This document shows positions 7,704 through 15,248 of a stretch of DNA of 64,000 nucleotides, in pieces. The number at the start of each line of letters is the position of its first letter. Position 1 is the stretch's first letter. This stretch comes from Bacillus pseudomycoides (GTDB lineage: Bacteria; Bacillota; Bacilli; Bacillales; Bacillaceae_G): assembly GCF_022811845.1 (NCBI RefSeq), contig NZ_CP064266.1, positions 4,712,001-4,776,000 of the forward strand, read 5' to 3'. The translations under genes and the position numbers were made by a program. The notes below the pieces were generated by a model. The model was given only the letters and a program-made list of their open reading frames with translations, searched no databases and was not told where the DNA came from.

Positions 7704-9560
7704 CTATTTTACATTTAATAGATACGACCCATTTTTATTTTCATATTTGTAGACATGCAAATAATATTTCCCTGGTTTCGCATTATATTCTCCTGTAATG
7801 ACAGTAGACTTATTTTTTCCATATGCTACCATATTTTCTAAATCTGATTCATGATAAAGCGTCCATGTCATTCCACTCTGTTTTTCATTTACTACAGAAA
7901 TATTTATATTTTGCGGTGAATTAACCGTAAAAGTATAGATATCTACGTTATCATTGTCGTTAAGATTCCCTTCAATAGTCGTATTGAAATTTAACGGATT
8001 TGCCTGTATGTGTTGGTTATTTGGCTCTTGTTCTCGCGGATTTTTTGAAGCTGAATCTTCTCCATTTGATTGAAATCCTAATTTTAATAATATAGCTTTT
8101 AAATCTGGTAAAACACCAATTCTATCGTAAGATGGCTCCCCAGATTGTGTTCCTGTGTTTTGGTTATTTAAGATGTCTCTTAACTCACTTGGTTTATAGG
8201 GGTGACCCAAATGCTCCTTCGCAATGCTTTGTATGGAAACAGCTGCACCAGCAATAATTGGTGAAGCGCTCGATGTACCACTAAAGCTAGACGTATATAA
8301 ATTTTTCGCTCTGTTATTTGGATCTGCAGAAGTTGTATCTACATTTTGACCCCATCCATATACATCAATTCGACTGCCATAATTTGAAAACCATGAACGT
8401 CCGTGAGGAACAGTTGATAAAGCAGCTCCGACCATGATTGCACCGGAATCTTTAAAATCTTTGCTATTACGATTTAAGACTTTTTTTCCATCTTTATTTT
8501 TAAATTCATCTAAGTCATTCCAACCATTTGCTCCAGCCTCGATGATTACGATTCCTTTATCCGTTCCAGTGCGAATCGCATCAAATACATCTGGTTGCAC
8601 TTCGACCGGTAAATATTTATCACGATATCCTTCATAAGATGATTGTGCTTCTAACAATAAAACATCACCGGCATTTAGGTGATTTACAGCACTTAATATA
8701 GCATCCGCTTTGTTATTACTGCCGTCATCCCTAATTTGAGATATTACTTTTACTGTAGCTTTTGGTACAATGCCAATATTGCCGATTTGATTATCTTCCG
8801 CAGAAACAATCCCTAAAACCGATGTCCCGTGTCCAACGTGAGCCTCTGTATTTCTACCGGATATAAGTTCGATATTTTGCTTTTCTAGATCTTCATGATT
8901 TAATAGCCAGCCATACTCCATATCTGCAAATGTTATACCTTTTCCGTCGCCTCCCTTTATGCCCCACGCATAAGGCGCATTAATACCATATGGTGCCTCT
9001 TTTAAGTATCCTTGATTTTTAAATCTAGGGTCATCATTGGGGTTAAGAGATAAATTTGGTATCTGTATTTCAGGTGGTGTTAAATTTTCCAGTTCTTTAA
9101 TATATACATCCTCTATTAAAGGTGATTGTTTTAATTTTTCTACTAATCTTTCTGCTTGTACATTCTTTGAAACTTGAATCATATAATAATTTAATAAGTT
9201 AGAAGATGAATTATTATTATCGGTTTTCGCATTTTTATCTAGATTTTGAATTTCTTCAGGACTTACAGATGTAAATAAGCGTGTTAATGTTAAATCTGGG
9301 AATTCAGAAAAAAACTTTTCTAGTACTATATCATTTTTTTCCTGTTTTATTCGTTTTTCTATCCCATCCTCATACGGTAAATTGATCTTATTTTTAAACT
9401 TTACAATGATTTGCTTTTCTTCTTGTTTTTCTACATTAGCTGCTTTTTGCTGTACTACTGAATTGTTTGAAGCGGCACTCACTATATGAGAAGTCTTTCC
9501 TAGTCCTGTAAAAGCAGTAATTGCTATTGTAGATACGAGCATTCCTTTTAAAATTTTCAT
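7704..9560 (-). CDS. Secreted subtilisin-like serine protease (S8) with PPC-type C-terminal domain
   Basis: A 618-residue secreted protease. Residues 1-30 are a signal peptide (MKILKGMLVSTIAITAFTGL ... HIVSAA). A propeptide-like region follows to about 180 (KQIIVKFKNKINL, LLNYYMIQVSKNVQAERLVE). The S8 catalytic domain has Asp in ITFADMEYGW, His in VGHGTSVLG and Ser in SFSGTSSASPIIAG. The last about 100 residues (EQEPNNQHIQANPLNF ... GKYYLHVYKY) match the pre-peptidase C-terminal (PPC) type that often helps secretion or substrate binding. A perfect PlcR box lies 124 bases upstream and a terminator follows. The gene is cargo of a decayed Tn3-family transposon. Substrate unknown. Confidence 0.9.
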   Translation of the reverse strand: MKILKGMLVSTIAITAFTGLGKTSHIVSAASNNSVVQQKAANVEKQEEKQIIVKFKNKINLPYEDGIEKRIKQEKNDIVLEKFFSEFPDLTLTRLFTSVSPEEIQNLDKNAKTDNNNSSSNLLNYYMIQVSKNVQAERLVEKLKQSPLIEDVYIKELENLTPPEIQIPNLSLNPNDDPRFKNQGYLKEAPYGINAPYAWGIKGGDGKGITFADMEYGWLLNHEDLEKQNIELISGRNTEAHVGHGTSVLGIVSAEDNQIGNIGIVPKATVKVISQIRDDGSNNKADAILSAVNHLNAGDVLLLEAQSSYEGYRDKYLPVEVQPDVFDAIRTGTDKGIVIIEAGANGWNDLDEFKNKDGKKVLNRNSKDFKDSGAIMVGAALSTVPHGRSWFSNYGSRIDVYGWGQNVDTTSADPNNRAKNLYTSSFSGTSSASPIIAGAAVSIQSIAKEHLGHPYKPSELRDILNNQNTGTQSGEPSYDRIGVLPDLKAILLKLGFQSNGEDSASKNPREQEPNNQHIQANPLNFNTTIEGNLNDNDNVDIYTFTVNSPQNINISVVNEKQSGMTWTLYHESDLENMVAYGKNKSTVITGEYNAKPGKYYLHVYKYENKNGSYLLNVK

Positions 9561-9683
9561 TCATTTTCCCTCTACTTTTTCATTTTCAAACATTTTCCTA
9601 TAAAAATATCAAAATAATTACGTACAAAGCTTTACACTAAATAAATTATAATGAGTATCTAAAATAAGTTCAAAGTATTTATA

Positions 9684-9699
9684 TATGCAATTTTTCATA
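9684..9699 (-). promoter_or_regulatory. PlcR box upstream of the protease
   Basis: TATGCAATTTTTCATA is an exact match to the PlcR operator pattern TATGnAnnnnTnCATA. It lies 124 bases before the protease start. PlcR is the quorum-sensing activator of secreted virulence factors in the B. cereus group, so early stationary phase expression is expected. Confidence 0.85.
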
Positions 9700-9756
9700 T
9701 TATTATATACATCCATTTTAATTTTCCGACACTTAAGTCGCTGCTATGTAGAACAT

Positions 9757-9806
9757 TAGGGTGGACAAATCCATCACTATCAACCTAACAAAACAAAAAT
9801 CTATTT
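9757..9806 (+). repeat. Partial IS231-like end
   Basis: CCATCACTATCAACCTAACA with the downstream AAAACAAAAATCTATTTTTTG resembles the left end of the short IS231-related elements elsewhere in the window. No partner end is present; it interrupts or abuts the transposase fragment that follows. Confidence 0.4.
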
Positions 9807-9810
9807 TTTG

Positions 9811-10012
9811 GGTGAGCGTGAAGAGCTACGTGAATGTGCGCTGCAAGATCAGCCCCAAAGGGCCAGTGCATTAAATATTATTAATGCCATCAGTATATGG
9901 AATACGGTATATTTAACCGCTAGGGTCGGAACATATGAACTTCCTTGGGAAGTATAGATTTAAATTCAAACAATCAACTACTTTAGAATCATTAAGACCA
10001 CTCCGGAAGTAA
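9811..10012 (+). pseudogene. Tn3-family transposase C-terminal fragment
   Basis: One frame reads GEREELRECALQDQPQRAS and NIINAISIWNTVYLT, the usual Tn3 TnpA stretch before the last catalytic Glu region. After an internal deletion and frame change, LGKYRFKFKQSTTLES and LRPLRK-stop follow, the typical end of Tn3 transposases. It sits 61 bases from the right inverted repeat and points to it, the normal arrangement for tnpA. No activity is possible. Confidence 0.7.
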
Positions 10013-10073
10013 AATACCAAAGCTGAAATTCCTTAAAGTGGGAAAATCGGCTTTTTATTTTCCAAAAAATGTA

Positions 10074-10111
10074 TTAACGTGGGTTTTATGTCATTTGGTT
10101 GACGGGACCCC
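10074..10111 (-). repeat. Right 38-bp inverted repeat of the Tn3-family element
   Basis: Read on the minus strand from 10111: GGGGTCCCGTCAACCAAATG, then ACATAAAACCCACGTTAA. Its outermost base is also the first base of an IS231-like end (CATGCCCATCAACCTAA), so two unrelated kinds of element end abut here without a gap. Confidence 0.8.
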
Positions 10112-10241
10112 ATGCCCATCAACCTAATATTTTGGAGTACCTCCAAAACAAAAAAATAAGCTTTTTTGTTACAAGTTAGTACAAAATTTCGTTCTGAGGG
10201 TACTATAAATTTTTAGCTTGATAGCGATGTGTCATTGCCCC
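10111..10241. mobile_element. Short IS231-related repeat element, copy 1 (MITE)
   Basis: Left end CATGCCCATCAACCTAATAT, right end TTAGCTTGATAGCGATGTG then TCATTGCCCC. The ends are inverted and match, from memory, the 20-bp IS231 inverted repeat (CATGCCCATCAACTTAAG...). The 131-bp body has no coding capacity. It is related to copies at 17310, 18024, 19555 and 26374. Confidence 0.65.
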
Positions 10242-10292
10242 TATATGTTAAAATAAAATTAATTTAATTTAATTAAGAAAGCAGGAGTGAAT

Positions 10293-11111
10293 ATGGCATA
10301 TTGCAAAGTTCGTCAAGCTAATATCTATTATGAAGATATAGGGGATGGTATACCAATCGTGATGATACATGGCTATTCTTATGATCATCGATTAATGAGT
10401 GGTTGTATGGAACCTATATTTACTGAAAGAGATAAATGGCGACGTATTTATATTGACCTTCCTGGAATGGGATTAACAAAAAAATATAACGAAATAAATT
10501 GCTCTGATGAAATGTTGAATGCTGTTTTAGATTTTATTCAAGCTGTTCTTCCTAATCAAGAATACTTAATCGCTGGGGAATCCTATGGTGGCTATTTAGC
10601 TAGAGGAATTATTGAAAAGCAAAAAGAAAGGATACTCGGAGCGGCTTTTATCTGTCCTGTTATTATTCCTCTAAATGAGAATAGAAAAGTTGAGAAACAT
10701 ATAATTTTGAAAACAGATAATGAATTTATTGGCAGTTTATCGAAAGAGGACATGGAGGATTTTAGCACTAACCATGTTGTACTTGATGAGTACAATTGGT
10801 TACGATACAAAAATGAAATCCTGGCAGGTTGTAAAGTTGCAAATGAAGAATTTTTAAATAAGATTAAGAATAACTTTGAATTTTCATTCAAAGTAGATCA
10901 TTCTGATTTTGATAAACCAAGTGTATTTCTTTTAGGAAGACAAGACTCTTCTGTTGGATATAAAGATACACTCAACATCATAAACAAATATTCAAGAGGA
11001 ACATTCGCTGTGTTGGATACAGCTGGTCACGATTTACAAATAGAACAACCACAAATTTTTAACACTCTAATAAACGAATGGTTGGATAGAGTTGAAGAAA
11101 CTTATATTTAA
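10293..11111 (+). CDS. Alpha/beta hydrolase
   Basis: A 272-residue cytosolic hydrolase. Visible landmarks: strand and oxyanion region IPIVMIHGYSYDHR, the DLPGMGLT turn, nucleophile elbow AGESYGGYLA (Ser), the acid in the VFLLGRQDSSVGY region, and the His in TAGHDLQIEQP. The mid-part lid segment is variable. Such enzymes cleave esters, peptides or lactones; the substrate cannot be told. I use ATG 10293 because AGGAG at 10283-10287 serves it, whereas the GTG at 10287 overlaps that site. It is boxed between an IS231-related MITE ending 51 bases upstream and a deleted IS231 starting four bases after its stop codon, so it may be carried as a mobile cassette. Confidence 0.85.
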   Translation: MAYCKVRQANIYYEDIGDGIPIVMIHGYSYDHRLMSGCMEPIFTERDKWRRIYIDLPGMGLTKKYNEINCSDEMLNAVLDFIQAVLPNQEYLIAGESYGGYLARGIIEKQKERILGAAFICPVIIPLNENRKVEKHIILKTDNEFIGSLSKEDMEDFSTNHVVLDEYNWLRYKNEILAGCKVANEEFLNKIKNNFEFSFKVDHSDFDKPSVFLLGRQDSSVGYKDTLNIINKYSRGTFAVLDTAGHDLQIEQPQIFNTLINEWLDRVEETYI

Positions 11112-11115
11112 CTAT

Positions 11116-11794
11116 GGGGTCCCGCTACATCACTATCAATCTAATATTTTGCACTATCCATAAAACAAAAAAGACGTTATCCTTTCTGTAGAATTATAGG
11201 AAAGGATGGCGCTTTTTATGAATCTTTCGATTCTTGATGAACTTCAACCGATTGCTGAAGAATTACAACGACATATGTCTCCTCATGTTTTAGAACACCT
11301 AGCTAAAGAAAAAGGATTCGTTCAACGAAAGAGTAAATATCAAGCAAAGGAGTTAGTTGCTTTATGTGTATGGCTTAGTCAACAGGTCGCAAGTACATCA
11401 CTCACACAATTATGTAGCTGTCTTGAAGTATCTACAGGTGTTCTTATTAGTCCTGAAGGACTTAACCAACGATTTAATGCTTCCGCAGTACAATTTCTTG
11501 AACAAGTTTTAGCTAACCTTCTAACTCAAAAAATTCATTGTTTGTTTTACCTTTTAGAGAAAAACGGGAGAAAATCTCACCGGTACGAAAAGAAAACTGT
11601 TATTGATATCTTAGGTGTTGCATATGATTATATGTTGTCGAAAAGTTTCAAGGTTGCATAATATTTTTAAAAACACCTATTTGATAGGTTTATTTGTTAT
11701 GCACATCTTTAATGTAGTCGTAGAAATTTCAAAAAAGCACATTTACATATACTCTCCTGGCACCCTTAGCTTGATGGCGATGTGACGGGACCCC
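11116..11794. mobile_element. Internally deleted IS231-type element
   Basis: Inverted ends: left GGGGTCCCGCTACATCACTA then TCAATCTAA; right CTTAGCTTGATGGCGATGTG then ACGGGACCCC. The 679 bp inside hold the start and the end of an IS231 transposase with the middle missing. The ends are the same kind as those of the short repeat elements in this window, which links those elements to IS231. Confidence 0.75.
11218..11661 (+). pseudogene. IS231 (IS4 family) transposase with internal deletion
   Basis: Residues 1 to about 105 (MNLSILDELQPIAEELQRHM, KELVALCVWLSQQVASTSL, LISPEGLNQRFNASAVQFLE) are the N-terminal part of IS231 transposases. After about residue 115 the frame jumps to a C-terminal motif (KSHRYEKKTVIDILGVAYDY). 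The whole DDE catalytic core is gone; a full IS231 transposase is roughly three times longer. I start at ATG 11218, the family start, rather than ATG 11206. The truncated product might still bind the element ends, but that is speculation. Confidence 0.8.
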
Positions 11795-11795
11795 A

Positions 11796-11896
11796 AAAAG
11801 AAAAAATATCTCAACTAAACAATCGTTTGTATTGGTTAACTGGAATATCAGCTGTAATGGTTATCTTACAAACTATCATAGCTATTGTAAAATAAA
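11796..11896 (+). pseudogene. C-terminal fragment of a short membrane-anchored protein
   Basis: Directly after the IS231 derivative the frame QKEKISQLNNRLYWLTGISA then VMVILQTIIAIVK-stop is open: a short helical segment and one transmembrane helix, a plan seen in phage XhlA-like proteins. There is no start codon; the N-terminus was probably removed by the element. Identity is uncertain. Confidence 0.4.
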
Positions 11897-11945
11897 CTAA
11901 CAATTATGTTTTTCCCTGCACAATGCGTTGGGATTTTTTCATAAA

Positions 11946-11976
11946 GAAAAGACACTCATATAAGAGTGTCTTTTCC
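11946..11976 (-). terminator. Terminator of the YjcZ gene
   Basis: AAAAGACACTCTTATATGAG-type stem (minus strand) AAGACACTC / GAGTGTCTT followed by T-rich sequence, just past the YjcZ stop codon. Confidence 0.8.
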
Positions 11977-11985
11977 GATAGTTTT

Positions 11986-12099
11986 TTAGCAGAAGCAAGC
12001 AGCTCCGACTATGATTAATAGTATAAAGAGGACAACGAGTAAAGCGAAGCCTCCAGCAAAGCCACCGCCACAACTTCCACAACTACCACCAAAGCCCAT
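11986..12099 (-). CDS. YjcZ family sporulation protein
   Basis: A 37-residue peptide: MGFGGSCGSCGGGFAGGF followed by one hydrophobic helix ALLVVLFILLIIVGAACFC. Gly/Cys-rich start plus a single helix is the signature of the YjcZ family, which is abundant in the B. cereus group, made during sporulation and usually 25-50 residues long. GGAGGA precedes the ATG and a terminator follows. It is probably membrane-associated; the exact role of these peptides is not known. Confidence 0.9.
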   Translation of the reverse strand: MGFGGSCGSCGGGFAGGFALLVVLFILLIIVGAACFC

Positions 12100-12333
12100 A
12101 TTAGTTCCTCCTTTACTTAAGAGGGGAAAAATGGGGTCATCTTCATGTGTTTTAACGGTTTACATTACCTTATGTTTTTAAATTATATATGAGCAGGTCC
12201 TTTTAAAAAAGAAAAGACACCCAAAGGTATCTTTCTCCGACTTGATAACCACTTTAATTTTAATAATATGTATATGGACTCCCATCCAATTACCATTTTA
12301 CCATATTTATCTATATTGGTTATTGAGAAAAAA

Positions 12334-12362
12334 TAAAAAGCTCCTTAAATCAGAGCTTTTAT
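12334..12362. terminator. Terminator-like hairpin
   Basis: AAAAGCTC / GAGCTTTT stem with A/T-rich flanks. No gene ends directly beside it. Confidence 0.5.
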
Positions 12363-12380
12363 GCTAAGTTACTTAAATTA

Positions 12381-12418
12381 GGGGTCCCGCCCACATTTTA
12401 ACGGAAATATACGCTAAG
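12381..12418 (+). repeat. Solitary Tn3-family (Tn4430-type) 38-bp end
   Basis: GGGGTCCCGCCCACATTTTA then ACGGAAATATACGCTAAG: exactly 38 bases with the GGGGTnCCGCC start and ACGCTAAG inner edge of Tn4430-type ends. No inverted partner was found in the window. A Tn3-type resolvase gene lies 2.8 kb to the right but no transposase, so this may be the left end of a largely deleted transposon. Confidence 0.65.
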
Positions 12419-12768
12419 CAAATTTCGACATAAAACGATCTGAATCTTTTACTCTAAGAAAACTTAGTTTCTGTTTTCCATGTCACTTTAGACATTATTT
12501 TGCACCAATTTTAATTACCGTTTTTCGCTTATAAGTAATATAAAAAGTTATCTTAAAATGATAGTTAATAAATTAAAATAAAGATCTTCAATTTAAAATT
12601 AAGTGGTTTAAAATCATAGTCATGTTATAACATTAAAGGGATTCATTGTTTTGAATAACACGTTTAACGAAAATTGGTATGCTATTGCAGGCTTTTTGTT
12701 TATTCAACTAAAGGACAGTTTAATTAAAGAAAACTGATCTATAATGCGGAGGAAATCCAGTACATTTA
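12419..12768. other. Gene-free stretch
   Basis: About 350 AT-rich bases after the Tn3-type end and before the HD protein. No ORF with a ribosome binding site was seen. The region 12640-12740 presumably holds the promoter of the following gene, but no convincing -35/-10 pair stands out. Confidence 0.4.
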
Positions 12769-13332
12769 TTGAAAATAAAGGAGTTGTTGAAATTGGATAC
12801 AATTCAATTAATTGAAGATTTCATATTACCTTACTATGCTCAAAAAGATATAATGCACAATGTTGAACATATAAAACGAATTTTAAATTTATCTCTAGAA
12901 ATGGCTAAAATATATAAAAATAAAGTAGATGAGGATTTACTTAAATATGGCGCATATTTTCACGGAGTAATATATGAAGAAGAGATAAGAATAAGTATTG
13001 AAGAATTTCTTAAGGGTATTGGGTTTAGTGGAGAAAAAATAAAACGAATTCTAGAAGTAGCAGACGGTTCTCAAAAGGATGGAAAACCAGAAAGCCTAGA
13101 AGCTAAAATTCTCCACGATGCACATTTACTTGAGGGTGGAGAGACATTCTTAATTGTTAAATCTTTAATCACTGGATCACTTAGAGGACAATCCTTACTG
13201 GAAACGATTGAATATCTGGAAACAAATATACTTAATAAACATCATTGTTACTTACCCGAAAATATTGAAAAATACAAGGAAAAGGAAAAGTTCGCTTTTG
13301 ACTTTCTATACAAACTCAAAGCACATATATAA
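12769..13332 (+). CDS. HD-superfamily-like hydrolase lacking the central HD aspartate
   Basis: A 187-residue all-helical protein resembling small HD phosphohydrolases (YedJ/YpgQ type): DIMHNVEHIKRILNLSLEMA with the first His, YGAYFHGVIYEEE where the paired His-Asp is expected, and LEAKILHDAHLLEG with a later Asp. In the middle motif the usual HD reads HG (CAC GGA), so one metal ligand is missing and activity is doubtful. The start is uncertain: TTG 12769 has GGAGG 17 bases upstream, which is long, and the first in-frame ATG is at residue 46, too far in. The gene may be N-terminally eroded. Confidence 0.65.
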   Translation: MKIKELLKLDTIQLIEDFILPYYAQKDIMHNVEHIKRILNLSLEMAKIYKNKVDEDLLKYGAYFHGVIYEEEIRISIEEFLKGIGFSGEKIKRILEVADGSQKDGKPESLEAKILHDAHLLEGGETFLIVKSLITGSLRGQSLLETIEYLETNILNKHHCYLPENIEKYKEKEKFAFDFLYKLKAHI

Positions 13333-13760
13333 TGTTCAATTTGTGAAATTTGGCACTTAAATTATATGAGGGATTTTATGGAACATTTGGACTCTAAATA
13401 AATAGAAATTTTTAATACAATAAAAATTTGCCATGTTTCTTTTGTTATAAATCTCAAAAACGAGGGTATTTGAGACAAATGAAATTCACCCTAAAATGTG
13501 CGTGCTACCTAAATTATTTTTTCCTTACACATAATCATCATTTCATTGGGTACCGTTCTTATTTTACTAGAGGGAAAATAAGATTTTACTGTTTTGCAGA
13601 TGGTAGATGGATGTACTATTATGAAGTTGCTCCTTCAAAAAGTGTTAGTTTACATTTGACCCCTGCACAATGTGTGGGGATTTTATTATAAAGAAAAGAC
13701 ACCATAAAGGTGCCCTATTAAGATAGTATTTGAAGGTGAGAGTTTTCTGTTGGAAAATGA
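13333..13760. other. Gene-free stretch
   Basis: An 87-codon open frame at 13428-13691 has no ribosome binding site and an unlikely composition. Near 13665-13710 the sequence CCTGCACAATG-x-GT then GGGATTTT ... AAAGAAAAGACAC repeats what follows the YjcZ gene at 11925-11957, so this is probably a copy of a YjcZ gene tail whose gene was lost. Confidence 0.45.
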
Positions 13761-14071
13761 TTATTCTTCTCCCCAAGAATTGACTGTATAATTTTGAATT
13801 TTATTTATATCAACATAAAGTTTTTTTTCTTTATTATTTTTATCATATCCGCTAACTGTAATAGAACCTCTGAGTTCTAACTGATGAATTTTGATATTAG
13901 TTACCACGAAATCTATATTTTCTTCTTTTTTCATGTGCTCTATAGCAGCTTTAGCTGCTTTTTCTTTGTCTATATTTCTATCATGAGTAATTTTATTGTA
14001 GATCCTATAATTAAAGTTATAATTGCTACAATGATTAAAATTATAATGTTTTTCTTTTTTAATTTACCCAT
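13761..14071 (-). pseudogene. DUF1433-like secreted or membrane-anchored protein, frameshifted
   Basis: The start (ATG 14071, AGGA upstream) gives MGKLKKKNIIILIIVAIITL, a signal or anchor helix, then runs into a stop after LLMIEI. In the next frame it continues THDRNIDKEKAAKAAIEHMK, DFVVTNIKI, GSITVSGYDKNNKEKKLYVD and NSWGEE-stop, the pattern of Bacillus DUF1433 proteins. One base change near 13990 would join the frames. It stands divergent to the short ORF at 14134. Confidence 0.55.
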
Positions 14072-14133
14072 ATTTTTCCTCATTAAATTATTTTATAATT
14101 AATACTATAAATTATTTTTAAGGGGATGGAAAT

Positions 14134-14328
14134 ATGGGTAGTTCAGTTAGTGATGAAGCTCTTGCTCGTTTATCAAGTAAAAGTTATGGAGATGCGGCTG
14201 TTGCTAAAATAAAAGTTGGGAATCATGAAGAAACTTGGAAACGTATAGATATGGATAGAGAACTTCTAGGGGGCACCTTATCAAAAAAAGAAAATTGCAC
14301 GTTTAGACACAATTTGGACATATTTTAA
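14134..14328 (+). pseudogene. N-terminal fragment of a larger protein
   Basis: ATG 14134 has AAGGGGATGG upstream. The first 45 residues (MGSSVSDEALARLSSKSYGD, HEETWKRIDMDRELLGGTLS) look like a genuine N-terminus, similar in style to Bacillus lipase-like (DUF6792-type) proteins, but the frame degenerates after GGTLS and stops at 64 codons. No continuation was found in other frames, so the rest was deleted. Family assignment is tentative. Confidence 0.4.
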
Positions 14329-14446
14329 TGCATTCTTTATAAAATATCATGATTTTTGATTCCTTTCGTTGATTTTTACTATCCATTTCTCATGATTTCA
14401 GTGAAAATGAGAAATATGCCATTATTTCAGACGGGAGGAAACAAAA

Positions 14447-15013
14447 ATGAAATGTTATCAATTACATTTGGAATTAGTGGAATGCCCTTTCCCCATTTGG
14501 AGAAAGGTTATTTTACCTGCAAAATTAACTTTTGCTGATTTACACGATGTGATTCAATGCTTATTTCAGTGGGAGCACCAACATTTGTTTGAATTTACTG
14601 TAGGAAAATATGCTATATCGGCTCCACCTGATTCGAGCATTTCCTTTTCTACATTGGAAAAGACGACGCCATCTCGGATGCTACTTGCTGGTAGAACCAT
14701 GTTACTTGAACAGATCAAAAAGAAGGATCAGATTTTTCAATATGTATACGACTTTGGAGATCATTGGTTGCTACAGATTCAAGTTGAAAATATACTGGAT
14801 CAATCCTCTGATGAGGTAACATGTATAGGCGGAGAAAATGCAGCCCCATTAGAGGATATTGGAGGTATTCCAGGATATCTTGAATTTTTAGAAGCAATAA
14901 AAGATCCTTCACACCCACAATATTCACTCTATAAGGAATGGGATTTATTAGATTTTGATCCTTCTTTCTTCGACATACAAGAAGTGAATAAAGGATTAGC
15001 CTATTGTGATTGA
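14447..15013 (+). CDS. Plasmid pRiA4b ORF-3 family protein
   Basis: A 188-residue protein with the features of the PRiA4_ORF3 family: MKCYQLHLELVECPFPIWRK, TFADLHDVIQCLFQW, HLFEFTVGKYAI, then YVYDFGDHWLLQI and CIGGENAAPLEDIGGIPGYL, and a short acidic tail. The conserved D-F-G-D-x-W and C-x-G-G-E-x-A-x-P-x-ED-x-GG blocks are intact. Biochemical function is unknown; the family occurs on plasmids and in accessory DNA. GGGAGG lies upstream of the ATG, and a terminator follows directly. Confidence 0.85.
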   Translation: MKCYQLHLELVECPFPIWRKVILPAKLTFADLHDVIQCLFQWEHQHLFEFTVGKYAISAPPDSSISFSTLEKTTPSRMLLAGRTMLLEQIKKKDQIFQYVYDFGDHWLLQIQVENILDQSSDEVTCIGGENAAPLEDIGGIPGYLEFLEAIKDPSHPQYSLYKEWDLLDFDPSFFDIQEVNKGLAYCD

Positions 15014-15049
15014 ATCATAAATAAATGGTAGTTTCCTTTATATAGATTT

Positions 15050-15098
15050 GAAAAAGGACCTGATTTTTTGCTATGCAAAAGGTTAGGTCCTTTTTTTG
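15050..15098 (+). terminator. Terminator after the pRiA4b-like gene
   Basis: AAAAAGGACCT / AGGTCCTTTTTTT stem with a T-run. Confidence 0.85.
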
Positions 15099-15248
15099 TG
15101 TACAGAAAATTGTATATTTCTGTACACGATAATATTGAACAAGAAATCGTAAGATTTCTCCTTCTTTTGTGTTCAAAAACCTTGTAAACTTATGTATGTT
15201 CAGATAAATATAATGAATCAAGTTATTGAACAAAAAGGAGAGAAAAAA
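15098..15248 (+). promoter_or_regulatory. Putative res (resolution) site and resolvase promoter
   Basis: A near-perfect palindrome, GTGTACAGAAA / TTTCTGTACAC, spans 15098-15127. It is followed by several TGTTCA / TGAACA inverted words (about 15133, 15170, 15197, 15229). An array of inverted half-sites just upstream of a serine resolvase gene is the standard layout of Tn3-family res sites. Exact sub-sites are not resolved. Confidence 0.5.

Larger units (their letters stand above)
7460..10111. mobile_element. Decayed Tn3-family transposon carrying a protease gene
   Basis: The left end (7460-7497) starts GGGGTCTCGCCAACCAAATG and the right end (10074-10111, read inward from the right) starts GGGGTCCCGTCAACCAAATG. 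Over 38 bases they differ at three positions and the likeness continues for about 13 more. Length, the GGGG start and the TAA-type inner edge are those of Tn3-family ends. The right end is preceded by the C-terminus of a Tn3 transposase reading toward it (9811-10012). Inside is a subtilisin-like protease with its own PlcR box and terminator. No 5-bp target duplication is visible: TATAG on the left, ATGCC on the right. Confidence 0.75.

Noticed and set aside
13428..13691. 87-codon ORF on the plus strand
   Set aside because: No ribosome binding site, many Cys/Phe/Tyr codons without pattern, and the end lies in a copied YjcZ gene tail.
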